Source: Rossellomorea marisflavi (lineage in GTDB: Bacteria > Bacillota > Bacilli > Bacillales > Bacillaceae_B). From it: a DNA stretch of 64,000 bases. Where the stretch lies: the NCBI RefSeq assembly GCF_009806575.1, contig NZ_CP047095.1:3166001-3230000 (forward strand). The letters are read 5' to 3'. The notes beneath the pieces were generated by a model. It saw nothing but the letters and a program-made list of their open reading frames with translations, was not told the DNA's origin and searched no databases. The translations under genes and the position numbers were made by a program. How positions within the stretch are numbered: the first letter of the stretch is position 1; each line of letters opens with the position of its first letter. Below are positions 1-9,380 of the stretch, one piece after another.

Positions 1-139
1 ATTTTTGCGAGAATCATGTAAGTAAGTGACAGGTCATACTATTTGAATATACTAAATTGTTTGATTATTTCGTTATTGAACGCACTTATCCCTTCTTACC
101 AACACAATCAACAAGCATGAATGAAACGGAGGAAAGTAT

Positions 140-1477
140 ATGAATAAGAAAGCGCTTCCATTTAGTGGTGTAATGGCAATAGGCTTGATGCTGTTCGCAC
201 TCTTTTTCGGAGCCGGGAATATGATATTCCCTCCATTTTTAGGCCAGCAGGCCGGTGATCACGTATGGACGGCCATCCTGGGATTCTTGATAACAGGGGT
301 GGGGCTTCCTCTTCTGGGCGTCATCGCAATTGCCAAATCCGGCGGCGACCTTCAGTCCCTTGCGAGCAGGGTACATCCCGTTTTCGGCGTCGCCTTCACC
401 GTCATCCTATATTTAGCCATCGGTCCCTTCTTTGGAATACCACGGACCGGGACGGTGACCTATGAAATAAGCGTTCTGCCGTTCTTACCGGAAGGATTGA
501 CCGATAGCCGGATGCCGATGATCATCTTCTCGCTCATCTTCTTCTCCTTGACCGCTTGGCTCAGTCTGAATCCGTCCAAGCTGGTCGACCGGATCGGGAA
601 GATTTTGACTCCTTCACTACTGATCATCCTTGCCGTCCTAGTCGTAAAGAGTATCGTCACGCCGATGGGGAAACTTGGTACACCAATGGAAGCCTATCAG
701 AACGGTCCGCTTTTCAAAGGATTCATCGAAGGGTATCTGACAATGGATACCATTGCGGCACTCGTCTTCGGAATCGTGGTCATCAACTCCATTAAAGACC
801 ATGGAATCACCTCCAAGGCCAGTATTTCGGCCATCACCATGAAAGCCGGCGTGATTGCGGCTACAGGTCTTGCCCTCGTCTACCTGTCCCTCAGCTATAT
901 CGGGGCAAGTGGGACCGATGCCATTGGGCAACAGGCAAATGGCGGCGCACTCCTTGCCGCAGCATCCGAAGAACTGCTGGGGTCGTTCGGGATCATCGTC
1001 CTTGGCCTGGCCATCCTTTTTGCCTGTCTGACGACATCGATCGGACTGGTATCGGCGAGTGCGCAGTATTTTTCCAAACTGCTTCCGATCCCTTACAAAG
1101 CTTTGGTGTTCATCATTTCATTGTTCAGTATGATCATTTCCAACATCGGATTGACGCAGCTGATTTCCATATCCGTTCCGGTGCTGATTTTCATTTATCC
1201 AATGGCTATCGTATTGATCATTCTTTCGTTCTTCCACAATCTGTTCAGAGGGTATCGCCCCGTGTATATCACGGCGCTGACATTGACCGCCTTCGTCAGT
1301 TTGTTCGACGGCCTGAAAGAAGCCGGAATCGAAGTGACAGCCGTCAGGGACTGGCTCGCCTTCCTTCCCCTCTACGCAGAAGGGATCGGCTGGATCACCC
1401 CGGCAATCTTCGGGGCCTTGATCGGCTTCTTGATCTCATTGATTATCGGAACGAGCAAACGATTGATTCAAGCGTAA
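140..1477 (+). CDS. brnQ: Branched-chain amino acid:cation symporter (LIVCS family)
   Basis: This 445-residue polytopic membrane protein imports leucine, isoleucine and valine, probably with sodium. The N-terminal signature around FFGAGNMIFPPFLG (residues about 22-35) is typical of BrnQ/BraB carriers. About twelve hydrophobic segments run to the C-terminus, and the length is normal for the family. The ATG at 140 follows a GGAGG-type ribosome site. It is transcribed alone, followed by a strong terminator and facing ezrA. In B. subtilis a brnQ-type gene (braB) also sits next to ezrA, which supports the call. Only 139 bases of upstream sequence lie in the window, so its control region may be incomplete. 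Confidence 0.93.
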   Translation: MNKKALPFSGVMAIGLMLFALFFGAGNMIFPPFLGQQAGDHVWTAILGFLITGVGLPLLGVIAIAKSGGDLQSLASRVHPVFGVAFTVILYLAIGPFFGIPRTGTVTYEISVLPFLPEGLTDSRMPMIIFSLIFFSLTAWLSLNPSKLVDRIGKILTPSLLIILAVLVVKSIVTPMGKLGTPMEAYQNGPLFKGFIEGYLTMDTIAALVFGIVVINSIKDHGITSKASISAITMKAGVIAATGLALVYLSLSYIGASGTDAIGQQANGGALLAAASEELLGSFGIIVLGLAILFACLTTSIGLVSASAQYFSKLLPIPYKALVFIISLFSMIISNIGLTQLISISVPVLIFIYPMAIVLIILSFFHNLFRGYRPVYITALTLTAFVSLFDGLKEAGIEVTAVRDWLAFLPLYAEGIGWITPAIFGALIGFLISLIIGTSKRLIQA

Positions 1478-1487
1478 TCGTGACACG

Positions 1488-1519
1488 GCCCGCCCCGGCA
1501 TCATCGGGGCGGGCTTTTT
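1488..1519 (+). terminator. Rho-independent terminator after brnQ
   Basis: A perfect 10-bp stem (GCCCGCCCCG / CGGGGCGGGC) with a 7-base loop is followed by five T residues. It lies 10 bases after the brnQ stop codon. Confidence 0.85.
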
Positions 1520-1621
1520 GCTGCTGTTTGAGGAGGCACCTGTGAGTATCGTATTGTCCCTCTTATATCCCGCGATCCGACCGTTACGAACCCATGAATG
1601 AGTCTTATGTAGACAGCATAA

Positions 1622-1670
1622 AAAAAAGCAGCCCCCTCGCCCGTATTCACGGTGAAGGGGGACTGCTTCT
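1622..1670 (-). terminator. Terminator after ezrA
   Basis: Read on the minus strand, GCAGTCCCCCTTCACC pairs with GGGCGAGGGGGCTGC and is followed by a run of T. It sits directly after the ezrA stop codon. Confidence 0.8.
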
Positions 1671-1671
1671 T

Positions 1672-3360
1672 TTATTTCGTTTCAAGCATCTTCTCGATCT
1701 TCTTCAGCGCACCCGGCTCCACCTTTTCCAAGGTGGTGGCCGCTTCTTCCAGCGCCCTCCGGTATTCATACTGCCTGAATGCTTCCTCGGCGTTCCTGAG
1801 GCCGTCATGGACGGATGAATAGCGGCTGCGGTAGCGATTCCCGTACTGGATCACCCGTTCAGAGAGGATGACATCTTCGATGAGTTCATCGGTCTTCTTA
1901 TAGAAATGGTCCACGGTGTCTTCTGCTGCAAGCAATGTTTCCTGAACAAATTTCATATTCAGCGGTTTCTCTGTGAGACTGACATTCACCTGCTCAATTT
2001 TATTATGGACTTCATCAAGAAGATCTTTGTATCCTTGCGGGAGCCCCGGCGCGTTGCTTTTGGAAATCATGCGGCTCGCTTCAGCCACCTTTTTCTTCAG
2101 CTCCTGGATTTTTTCCCTGGTGGCAAGCTCATCTTTCCTCATCGTTTGAAGATAAAGATTGAATTCTTCCTGCTCCCTGTTCAGTTCGTCCAGACTGCTC
2201 CGGATATCTTTCAGTTCATCACTCAGATTGGAGTACGGGGCACCCTGCCCTTCTTCCTTCTTCATGATCTGTTCATGTCGTTTGGAAAGCTGGATGATCT
2301 TGTGTTCCAGATCCTTGGGGATCGTGAGTGCTTCGTCCCGCAGATGGTACGCCTGCTGGACAATCCTGAGCTCAGCCTGGATGTCTTCATTCTCTTCCTT
2401 GGCCTTGATGAGACTCTCCGTCGTGGCATCTTTGTACTGCCCGATGAAATGCTTGGCGTGTACTTCCTTTTCCAGGATATCGTAGAACGATTCAATCGTT
2501 TCCTTCATTTCCTTCAGGCCGTCTTCCACGCCTTCCACCTTCAGTTCCCCGAGGTCGGTGACGTGGGACGCAAGGGATGCCTTCAATGCGGCGGCCTTCT
2601 CTTCGACCTCCACGTGATCAAGGATATACCCTTCTTCCTTCATCCCCTCATATCCTGCTTCAAGCTCCGAAATCTGGACCGGCAGGACGTTTTCACACTC
2701 TGTGAGCAGTTTCGGGATGGCCTCCATCTTATAGGCGGTTTCCCTCATTTTCTCAGAGAGTCCAAGGACCATCTCACGTGCTTCGATATAGTTCCCCTGT
2801 TCGGTCAATTCCTCGAATCGTTCGATCTGCTTGCCCATCTCATCCAGGATGGTTTCGATCGGTTTAGCCGTGGAACCATATGTATGGCGATAAGCGAGAA
2901 GCTGCTTCTTGCTTTTGCGGTATTCTTCCTGAAGCGTCTGGATCTCTTCCCTGTTCTTCTCCTCACTGCCGATCAGTTCATCGAGTTCCTTCAGGATCGT
3001 CTCGATCTTTGCTTCGGTACCGGTGAGGATCTCATGGATACGGGAAAGGGTGGCTTTTGTTTTGTTGAACCGGAACTTATCCGTATGCTCCTCTGCATCG
3101 AATAGAAGTTCTTCCACTTCAGGGAGCTGCACGGCTACGATCTCATCCCAACCCTGTCTCCAGCGTTCGAATAATTCCTCGGTCTGCCCGGTCATGTTCA
3201 GTTGTTTGACTTTGGAAAGTTCATCCGAGACAGGACGATTCATGATATCGATCTTCCAGGATTCGTAGCGATCGACCTCTGCATAATATTTCTTCCTGAC
3301 AAAGAATCCCGTCAGGAAGACAATCAATACTAGTAGTATTCCACCGATGATGTACTGCAT
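1672..3360 (-). CDS. ezrA: Septation ring formation regulator EzrA
   Basis: EzrA is a membrane-anchored negative regulator of FtsZ ring assembly and a divisome partner in Firmicutes. The product has one N-terminal membrane segment (about residues 3-22), the basic stretch FFVRKKYYAE, and then more than 500 residues of charged coiled-coil/spectrin-like repeats. The stretch MTGQTEELFERWRQGWDEI matches the EzrA family. I chose the ATG at 3360 because the G-rich ribosome site then lies about 6 bases away; an ATG one codon upstream (3363) and another start at 3378 are possible. Divergent from hisJ. This neighbourhood (brnQ, ezrA, hisJ, refZ) is conserved with B. subtilis. Confidence 0.95.
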   Translation of the reverse strand: MQYIIGGILLVLIVFLTGFFVRKKYYAEVDRYESWKIDIMNRPVSDELSKVKQLNMTGQTEELFERWRQGWDEIVAVQLPEVEELLFDAEEHTDKFRFNKTKATLSRIHEILTGTEAKIETILKELDELIGSEEKNREEIQTLQEEYRKSKKQLLAYRHTYGSTAKPIETILDEMGKQIERFEELTEQGNYIEAREMVLGLSEKMRETAYKMEAIPKLLTECENVLPVQISELEAGYEGMKEEGYILDHVEVEEKAAALKASLASHVTDLGELKVEGVEDGLKEMKETIESFYDILEKEVHAKHFIGQYKDATTESLIKAKEENEDIQAELRIVQQAYHLRDEALTIPKDLEHKIIQLSKRHEQIMKKEEGQGAPYSNLSDELKDIRSSLDELNREQEEFNLYLQTMRKDELATREKIQELKKKVAEASRMISKSNAPGLPQGYKDLLDEVHNKIEQVNVSLTEKPLNMKFVQETLLAAEDTVDHFYKKTDELIEDVILSERVIQYGNRYRSRYSSVHDGLRNAEEAFRQYEYRRALEEAATTLEKVEPGALKKIEKMLETK

Positions 3361-3582
3361 CATAAGCCCCCTGTTCAACTATTCAGTAACATTTATCTAA
3401 AGTTAAGTTTCGTAAAATTTATCTCATTGCTATAATGATACCATGTTAACGACATTTTTTGACTATTAAATTCGAATTTTACTCGATAAAAAGTCATAAT
3501 CGGCAGTTTTTCCGTCGAATGGACGATTTTTCGCCATATGACGGGCAAAATCTTAGCCGATTAAGGAATAGGAGGCTTGTCC

Positions 3583-4380
3583 ATGTTCAAACGGGATGGT
3601 CATATCCATACCCCATTCTGTCCGCACGGAAGCAAGGATGCCATGGAAGAATATGTCGAAAGACTCATCACACTCGGATACACCCACGCCACGTTCACAG
3701 AGCACGCTCCCCTTCCCAGGGACTTCATCGATCCTGCGCCGGAAAGGGACAGCGCTATGCATGTCGGGCAGATGGAAGACTATCTGAATGAAATCGACCG
3801 TTTAAAACGGAAATATGGTGACCGCATCGTGATTTTTGCTGGCCTCGAGGTGGATTATATTGAGGGATATGAAGCAGGGACAAAAGAGCTGCTGGAGAAA
3901 TACGGTCCATCCCTCGACGACTGCATCCTCTCGGTTCACTTCTTGAAGAAAGACGGGGTTTGGTACTGCCTGGACTATAGTGAGGAGATCTTCGGCAGGA
4001 TGACGGAAGCATACGGCGGAGTCGATGCGGTCCATGAAGAGTATTACAGAGCCGTCCTTTCTTCCATCCATTCGGACCTCGGTCTCTATAAACCGAAGCG
4101 GATCGGTCATATGACACTCGCGAACAAATTCCAGAAGCTCTACCCGACGACCCGATCCTTTTCCAAGGATATTTTAGGCATCCTGCAGGCCATTCTCACT
4201 AACGGAATGGAACTTGATTATAACGGGGCCGGTATAATCAAGCCGCACTGCGGCGAATCCTATCCGCCCGAACCGGTCATCCGGCAGGCATATGGGATGG
4301 GAATCCCCATCGTATACGGATCTGATGCCCATACGGTCAGCGGCCTTGATCAAGGAAGGAGCCGGATGACGTTCCTCTGA
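3583..4380 (+). CDS. hisJ: Histidinol-phosphatase, PHP family
   Basis: This PHP-domain phosphatase dephosphorylates L-histidinol phosphate in histidine biosynthesis. The metal-binding motif HIHTPFCPHG lies at residues about 6-15, a conserved EH follows (FTEHAPLP), and the C-terminal motif YGSDAH is present. The length of 265 residues is normal for the family. GGAGG at 3571-3575 gives correct spacing to the ATG at 3583; the in-frame TTG at 3577 is too close. It is not near other his genes, as in B. subtilis where hisJ (ytvP) stands apart. Its stop codon is only a few bases from the convergent refZ stop, with no clear terminator between. Confidence 0.92.
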   Translation: MFKRDGHIHTPFCPHGSKDAMEEYVERLITLGYTHATFTEHAPLPRDFIDPAPERDSAMHVGQMEDYLNEIDRLKRKYGDRIVIFAGLEVDYIEGYEAGTKELLEKYGPSLDDCILSVHFLKKDGVWYCLDYSEEIFGRMTEAYGGVDAVHEEYYRAVLSSIHSDLGLYKPKRIGHMTLANKFQKLYPTTRSFSKDILGILQAILTNGMELDYNGAGIIKPHCGESYPPEPVIRQAYGMGIPIVYGSDAHTVSGLDQGRSRMTFL

Positions 4381-4383
4381 ATC

Positions 4384-5028
4384 TCAGACGAGCATCTCTT
4401 TTTCAAACGGTTCGTTCCTTTGTTCTACGAGCATCAGCCTGATCCACTGATCGATCTGCTGATAGTAATGGTCCACAAAATAGAATTCCTGGGGAAAAAG
4501 CTGCCATACCTCCCTCAGCTGTTGGCTGTTGAGAAACGGGAAGGTCAGCATCGACTTCAGCTGAATGATGAGGAAATTCACCGGCTGCTTCTTGAAAGAG
4601 TGATCCATCATCCCCTTTTCAAACAGGCACTTCAAGTAGAAGCGCTCCTTCATCAGATAGGAAGCGATGATTTCCCTTACGACCTGGGAGTCGATGGACA
4701 CTTCCCTCCAGATGAACCGGGTAAGCTGATGGTTCTCACTCTGAAACTTCAGGAGTTTGTAGACGGCACGTTTCAGGCACACTTCTGCATCGATGTACGG
4801 GAGGGCCGCTGCCTCCTCCTCCAAAAAGCGGAGATAGGGTTCAAAGAAGTGCGTGAAGCAGGCTTCAAGAAGCCCCTGTTTCCCTTTAAAATAATAGGAG
4901 ATCGTCGCCGGGTTGACATCGGCCTTGCCGGCGATATCCCTGACAGACGTTCCATCGAATCCATGGTCATTGAATAATGAAACAGCAGCAGCAAAAATCG
5001 CGTCTTTTGTACTTATGAGCTTCTTCAT
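4384..5028 (-). CDS. refZ: TetR-family FtsZ regulator RefZ (YttP)
   Basis: This 214-residue TetR-type DNA-binding protein has a helix-turn-helix at about residues 25-50 (GTSVRDIAGKADVN, ISYYFKGKQGLLEA). In B. subtilis RefZ binds motifs near the origin during sporulation and tunes FtsZ ring position. The assignment rests on the N-terminal HTH and on the position between hisJ and ytsP, exactly as in B. subtilis. The C-terminal half is a ligand/dimer domain that I cannot assign further. A TetR regulator of other function is the alternative but is unlikely given the synteny. Confidence 0.85.
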   Translation of the reverse strand: MKKLISTKDAIFAAAVSLFNDHGFDGTSVRDIAGKADVNPATISYYFKGKQGLLEACFTHFFEPYLRFLEEEAAALPYIDAEVCLKRAVYKLLKFQSENHQLTRFIWREVSIDSQVVREIIASYLMKERFYLKCLFEKGMMDHSFKKQPVNFLIIQLKSMLTFPFLNSQQLREVWQLFPQEFYFVDHYYQQIDQWIRLMLVEQRNEPFEKEMLV

Positions 5029-5269
5029 TCGAATCCCTCGTTTCGTTTGATTGGCCGGTAGAGAACGGAATGGATTGAAGATTTCTTGGAAATATGCTAA
5101 AACTGATTCAATACGTTCGTGAGGTTCCCGTTCGGGGGACCTGCAGCGTTACAACATGTATTCGTCCATCGCGGCCGATTCCCTCCTTTTACTTATCGAC
5201 ATAATCCATCGGGTGAAGGGGAAACAGGGTGTTGACGGATCAATTTGTGTAGAATAGGGGGAGTTTGTG

Positions 5270-5755
5270 TTGTTTAAAGTAGAAAAATATGAGGATTCAA
5301 AAGATAAAGGGTACACACTCGTCACCAAGCAGCTGAGTGCGCTGCTTGAAGGAGAGCCGAATGTCATCGCGAACCTCAGCAACGCTTCTGCGTTGTTGAA
5401 TCAATTCCTCGACCGCACCAATTGGGTAGGCTTCTATCTCTATGAAGAAGAAAGCAATGAACTCGTCCTGGGGCCGTTCCAGGGGCTGCCGGCATGTGTG
5501 CGCATCCCACTGGGCAAAGGCGTATGCGGCACGGCCGCATCGGAACGGAAGACGATGCTCGTCGAGGATGTCCATGCATTTCCCGGCCATATTGCCTGCG
5601 ATGCTGCTTCACAATCAGAGATTGTCGTGCCGATCGTGAAGGGTGACAAGCTGATCGGCGTCCTCGATATCGACAGCCCTGAAAAAGCCCGATTCGACGA
5701 AGAAGATCAACATTATCTTGAACGCTTTGTGGAAGAGCTTGTGCGTCACGTTTGA
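5270..5755 (+). CDS. ytsP: GAF-domain free methionine-(R)-sulfoxide reductase (YtsP)
   Basis: This is a single GAF domain of the fRMsr family, which reduces free methionine-R-sulfoxide with thioredoxin. Three conserved cysteines are present at residues 76, 86 and 110 (PACVRIPLGKGVCG and HIACDAASQSE), matching the family catalytic set. A TTG start at 5270 is preferred: it lies 6 bases after GGGGGAG and aligns with B. subtilis YtsP; a GTG one codon upstream is too close. It is divergent from refZ and shares a bidirectional terminator with megL. Activity is inferred from the family. Confidence 0.9.
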   Translation: MFKVEKYEDSKDKGYTLVTKQLSALLEGEPNVIANLSNASALLNQFLDRTNWVGFYLYEEESNELVLGPFQGLPACVRIPLGKGVCGTAASERKTMLVEDVHAFPGHIACDAASQSEIVVPIVKGDKLIGVLDIDSPEKARFDEEDQHYLERFVEELVRHV

Positions 5756-5767
5756 TAGGATAGAAAA

Positions 5768-5798
5768 AAGGAGGGAGCCGATCCGGCTGCCCTCCTTT
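5768..5798. terminator. Bidirectional terminator between ytsP and megL
   Basis: AAAGGAGGGaGCCG and CGGCtgCCCTCCTTT form a long stem with A- and T-runs on both sides, serving the two convergent genes. Confidence 0.85.
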
Positions 5799-5800
5799 CT

Positions 5801-6988
5801 TTATTTCCCAATCCGATTCAGTGCGTTCTCAAGGTCCTCCCAGATATCTTCATAGGCTTCCAGTCCTACCGAAAGCCTGAGGAGCGTATCGGTGATCCCC
5901 ATCTTCATGCGCATTTCTTCCGGTACCACGGCGTGCGTCATCGTTGCCGGATGCTGGATGAGGGATTCGGCATCACCGAGGCTCACGGCTATTTTGATCA
6001 TCTTCAGCTCATCCATGAGCCTCTGCGCGTCTTCCTTGCCTCCCTTGATGGTAAACGAAATCATCCCACCCGGCTTTTTCATCTGCTTGGTCATGATGTG
6101 ATGCTGTGGATGTTCCACCTGCCCCGGGAAGATGACCGTTTCCACCAGTGGATGGTGCTTAAGTTGCTCCGCCACTTTTGAAGCACTCTCACAGTGGCGG
6201 TCCATCCTCACAGCCAGGGTCTTCAATCCCCGCAGCAGGAGCCACGCATCGAAGGGGGAGATGATGCCGCCGATATCCTTTTGGGTGGTCATGCGGATCG
6301 TTGACATCCGTTCCTGATTCCCCACGACGATCCCTGCTATCACATCCCCATGACCCCCTATATATTTGGTGGCGCTGTGGATGACCAGATCACAGCCAAA
6401 TTCAAGGGGACGCTGAAGGTATGGCGAGCAAAAGGTATTGTCCACCACCACCGGAATTCCTTTTTCCTTTGCAATTGTTGAAACAAGCTCCAAATCGATA
6501 AGCTGCATCGTAGGGTTGATCGGCGTCTCTACGTAGATGCATGTCGTCCGGTCCGTGAGCTTCGAGCGGATTTCCTCCTCCGTGTCCATCGGGGAAAAAT
6601 CATGGCTTATCCCAAATTTCTCTTCCATCAGCTCCAAAAGACCGAACGTGCACCCATATACCCCTTGCGAGCACACGATATGGTCGCCTGCCTTCGTCAA
6701 TGAAAACAGCACAGCCGAAACCGCCGCCATCCCTGAACCGAATGCAAGCGCCGCTTCTCCTCCCTCCAAGGAAGCCATCCGCTCCTCGAGAATCGAAACC
6801 GTCGGATTCCCGAGTCTTGAATATATATATCCTTCCTCATCCCCTGCAAAGCGCCTTTCCCCCTGCTTTGCTGTTTGGAATGTATAGGTGGATGTCTGAT
6901 AAAGCGGCGGAGCAAGACTGTCCGAATGCTCCACCGAAGAATAACCTTCATGAATGACCCTGGTCTCAAATCGTTTGCGTTCTTTCAT
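5801..6988 (-). CDS. megL: Methionine gamma-lyase / cystathionine gamma-lyase family PLP enzyme
   Basis: This 395-residue Cys/Met-metabolism PLP enzyme probably cleaves methionine to methanethiol, 2-oxobutyrate and ammonia. The PLP lysine lies in SATKYIGGHGD. YSRLGNPT and FGSGMAA are the usual cofactor and substrate loops. The cysteine in GVYGCTFGLL corresponds to the active-site cysteine that marks methionine gamma-lyase rather than cystathionine lyases or synthases. GGAGGG precedes the ATG by about 8 bases. A cre-like box inside an inverted repeat lies about 55 bases upstream. This gene is not in the equivalent B. subtilis position as I remember it. Substrate choice is inferred from one residue context. 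Confidence 0.8.
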   Translation of the reverse strand: MKERKRFETRVIHEGYSSVEHSDSLAPPLYQTSTYTFQTAKQGERRFAGDEEGYIYSRLGNPTVSILEERMASLEGGEAALAFGSGMAAVSAVLFSLTKAGDHIVCSQGVYGCTFGLLELMEEKFGISHDFSPMDTEEEIRSKLTDRTTCIYVETPINPTMQLIDLELVSTIAKEKGIPVVVDNTFCSPYLQRPLEFGCDLVIHSATKYIGGHGDVIAGIVVGNQERMSTIRMTTQKDIGGIISPFDAWLLLRGLKTLAVRMDRHCESASKVAEQLKHHPLVETVIFPGQVEHPQHHIMTKQMKKPGGMISFTIKGGKEDAQRLMDELKMIKIAVSLGDAESLIQHPATMTHAVVPEEMRMKMGITDTLLRLSVGLEAYEDIWEDLENALNRIGK

Positions 6989-7031
6989 TTCTCTCTATCC
7001 CTCCTCTGTCTATACTTCTAGAATATGCGAA

Positions 7032-7067
7032 AACACATTAAAAAGAAAGCGTTTACATTAATGTGTT
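7032..7067 (-). promoter_or_regulatory. cre-like box inside a 10-bp inverted repeat upstream of megL
   Basis: AACACATTAA (7032-7041) and TTAATGTGTT (7058-7067) are perfect inverted repeats. The 16 bases between them, 7042-7057, read AAAGAAAGCGTTTACA, which fits the CcpA cre consensus with one mismatch. Operator function is inferred. Confidence 0.45.
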
Positions 7068-7220
7068 AAAGGAAGCATCTCGCCCTGATTTTGACCCCTG
7101 ACCGTCCCTGCCGGAATGATCCCACCGTACCCGGGGCTTACCAAGATGTCCTTCCCCCTACTGCTCCGTCAGCGATACACCTCACACATACGAAAAAGCC
7201 CGCCGGAGTTCCGGCGGGTA

Positions 7221-9023
7221 CTATGCATACGTGGTTCGATCTTCAAGGACCACTTGGTTCTTGCCATTATTCTTGGCAATATAAAGTGCTTCATCCGCCC
7301 GCTTCACGAGCTTCTCCACCGTGACCGCAGAACGTTTGCGATGCCACGAGGCCACTCCGCAAGAAAGGGTCACCCTGGGGGAGGTCTTTTCAGAGATCCC
7401 TTCGACAAGGGCCCTTCCGATCAAAGCACCGATCGATTGTCCGACACAAGGAAGATAGACGGCCAGTTCTTCGCCGCCCCACCGGGCAACATATCCGCTT
7501 TCACCCACCACTTCCTTCATCAGATCCGCCACCTGGACGAGCACTTCATCACCAACCTGGTGACCGAACCGGTCATTGACGGATTTGAAATCATCGATAT
7601 CGACAAGAAGCAGGGTGCCGTGGTCATCCTGTTCCATGGACGCATCCATCTTTTCTCCAAGATAGGCCCTGGCATAAAGATTGGTCATCTGATCGGTGAT
7701 GACCAGCTCCTCCAATTTCTCCCGAAGCCTTGCATTCGTGATGGCAAGGGTGGAATGATGGATGAAGGATTGAAACAGCTTATACATATCGAATGAGAAG
7801 CGATAGGCCTCCCGGTGAAGGACGAGGCAGAAGCCAAGGAGGCTTCCATCATGCAGCATCGGAACCGCCATCAGGGAAGAAAAGGGTTCTCCATCACTCA
7901 CCTGTTCGTTCATCTCGCCGATGAAGATGGCTTCCCTGCTTTGCTTCATCCTCTCCTGCACAAATTCCACATACTGCTTTCCGGAGGGAAGCCCGAACAG
8001 ATCCGAGCTCTCCTCCGCGACTGTCACGGCTCCGTCCTCGAAAAGGACAAAGCCGATATGTTCCGTCTGGAAGGATCTCTCCACCTGCTTCCTCAAAAAC
8101 TGGAGGGTGTCGGACATCCTCAGGTTCAAGTTCAACTGGTGGGAGGTCTCGTTGATCAGCTGAAGATCGGAAATGACTTTCCTGGATTGTTCGTAAAGTT
8201 TGGCATTCTCGAGGGCGCTTCCCGCCGTATAAGCAAGGAGCCTTACAAATTCGATTTTATGATCGGTCAGCACCGATACAGGATTGAGCTTCACTTCGAG
8301 TACCCCATAGATCCCTTGAGTCCCTTTCAGGGGTGCATAGAGGACCTGCTCACCCCAGCATTTCATTTCCCCGCTGACAAATACATGCATGGAGGCCTCA
8401 TTCGCTTTGTCCAAATCAAAATGACGGATCGAATGGGCTTCATTCCCAACGGGATCGTTCGCCAGGAGCAGCGTGAATACATCCTGGGGGAAAACGCGCT
8501 TCAGGGTCTCCATCGTCACAGCAAGGAGCTTCCTTACATCCCGGGTGGAGTGGAAAATCTCCGTCACGTTGAATAGTTCCCTGTATCTGCGTTCATCTTC
8601 ATGCACCGTCTGAATCGCACGGGTATGAAGCAGGAAGCGATTGCTCACCTCCCATATCTGCTTCAGCTGGGCGGGCTCCACTTCTTCACCACCGCTCCAA
8701 AAGAGCAGCGAGCTGCCGCTACCCTGATGGTCAGCAAACGCGAACCCCTCAAGGATTCCCTCATGTGCCCCTTCATAGCGAATCAAGAAAGGATCCAGAT
8801 ACCGGATTTCCTCTTCCCGGATCGAGGGGGGAACGTCCCCTGTCTCCCCGGAACCATATAATAGATAGGCGTCATCCGAATGGATATACAGATATACTTT
8901 CTTGCAGTCCCAGGACTCTTTCATGATTCTGAGCCATCCTTCTATATAAGTGGATGGTTCCCCATCATAGATCAAGTCGAAAAGATTCGATTTATACGTT
9001 AATATTACTTCATTGTCAGTCAT
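7221..9023 (-). CDS. ytrP: GAF-GGDEF domain protein (YtrP), putative diguanylate cyclase
   Basis: The 600-residue product has an N-terminal sensory part, one or two GAF-like domains in the middle (about residues 140-420), and a C-terminal GGDEF domain with the active-site loop RWGGEEL. GGDEF domains make cyclic di-GMP from two GTP. No RxxD inhibitory site is visible just before the loop, so feedback inhibition may be absent. There is no membrane segment or signal peptide, so it should be cytoplasmic. The ATG at 9023 has GAGGGG 4-5 bases upstream; the longer TTG form at 9044 has no good site. B. subtilis ytrP also precedes rpsD. Confidence 0.88.
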   Translation of the reverse strand: MTDNEVILTYKSNLFDLIYDGEPSTYIEGWLRIMKESWDCKKVYLYIHSDDAYLLYGSGETGDVPPSIREEEIRYLDPFLIRYEGAHEGILEGFAFADHQGSGSSLLFWSGGEEVEPAQLKQIWEVSNRFLLHTRAIQTVHEDERRYRELFNVTEIFHSTRDVRKLLAVTMETLKRVFPQDVFTLLLANDPVGNEAHSIRHFDLDKANEASMHVFVSGEMKCWGEQVLYAPLKGTQGIYGVLEVKLNPVSVLTDHKIEFVRLLAYTAGSALENAKLYEQSRKVISDLQLINETSHQLNLNLRMSDTLQFLRKQVERSFQTEHIGFVLFEDGAVTVAEESSDLFGLPSGKQYVEFVQERMKQSREAIFIGEMNEQVSDGEPFSSLMAVPMLHDGSLLGFCLVLHREAYRFSFDMYKLFQSFIHHSTLAITNARLREKLEELVITDQMTNLYARAYLGEKMDASMEQDDHGTLLLVDIDDFKSVNDRFGHQVGDEVLVQVADLMKEVVGESGYVARWGGEELAVYLPCVGQSIGALIGRALVEGISEKTSPRVTLSCGVASWHRKRSAVTVEKLVKRADEALYIAKNNGKNQVVLEDRTTYA

Positions 9024-9345
9024 TTTTCCCCTCACCCACACCAAAGGTTTGTCTTATACAACAGCTGCAACAGCCGGTAGTGGCAATGGCAACGACGCTG
9101 GCGGCCCTTGATCCCTTACTCCGCCGCCAGGCACACTTCCCGGCATCAGATAACTAAAAAATCAGAAAACAATACCCATTAGCCTCTCCGAAAACGAAGG
9201 GGCCGATCGGAAGATGCTTTACCATCTTCCCCTTTGTGGACGACGTTCGTACTTTTCTATAAACGTCATTATAGCATAGTAAGTGACTTATGGACTAGAT
9301 TGATCTTCAGGTATGATGGGTTTTTGGATAGGTCCAAATCCCTCC
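9024..9345. other. Intergenic region between ytrP and the rpsD promoter
   Basis: I see no gene here. It contains an 8-bp stem (CTGGCGGC / GCCGCCAG, about 9096-9128) and a short hairpin, GGAAGATG / CATCTTCC, at 9209-9230 with a 6-base loop. Their roles are unknown. The ytrP promoter should lie in this stretch but I could not identify it. Confidence 0.5.
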
Positions 9346-9374
9346 TTGACTTCTGGCACTCCGCATCATATAAT
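9346..9374 (+). promoter_or_regulatory. SigA promoter of rpsD
   Basis: TTGACT (9346-9351), a 17-base spacer and TATAAT (9369-9374) give a near-consensus vegetative promoter, as expected for a ribosomal protein gene. Transcription should start near 9381. Confidence 0.85.
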
Positions 9375-9380
9375 ATTCTT

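Noticed and set aside
3379-3582. Possible RefZ-binding motif or operator in the ezrA-hisJ intergenic region
   Set aside because: I saw AT-rich sequence with loosely repeated words but no clear dyad that I could defend.
5149-5382. 77-codon minus-strand frame upstream of ytsP
   Set aside because: It overlaps the start of ytsP and the intergenic region, has no ribosome site and no protein-like pattern.
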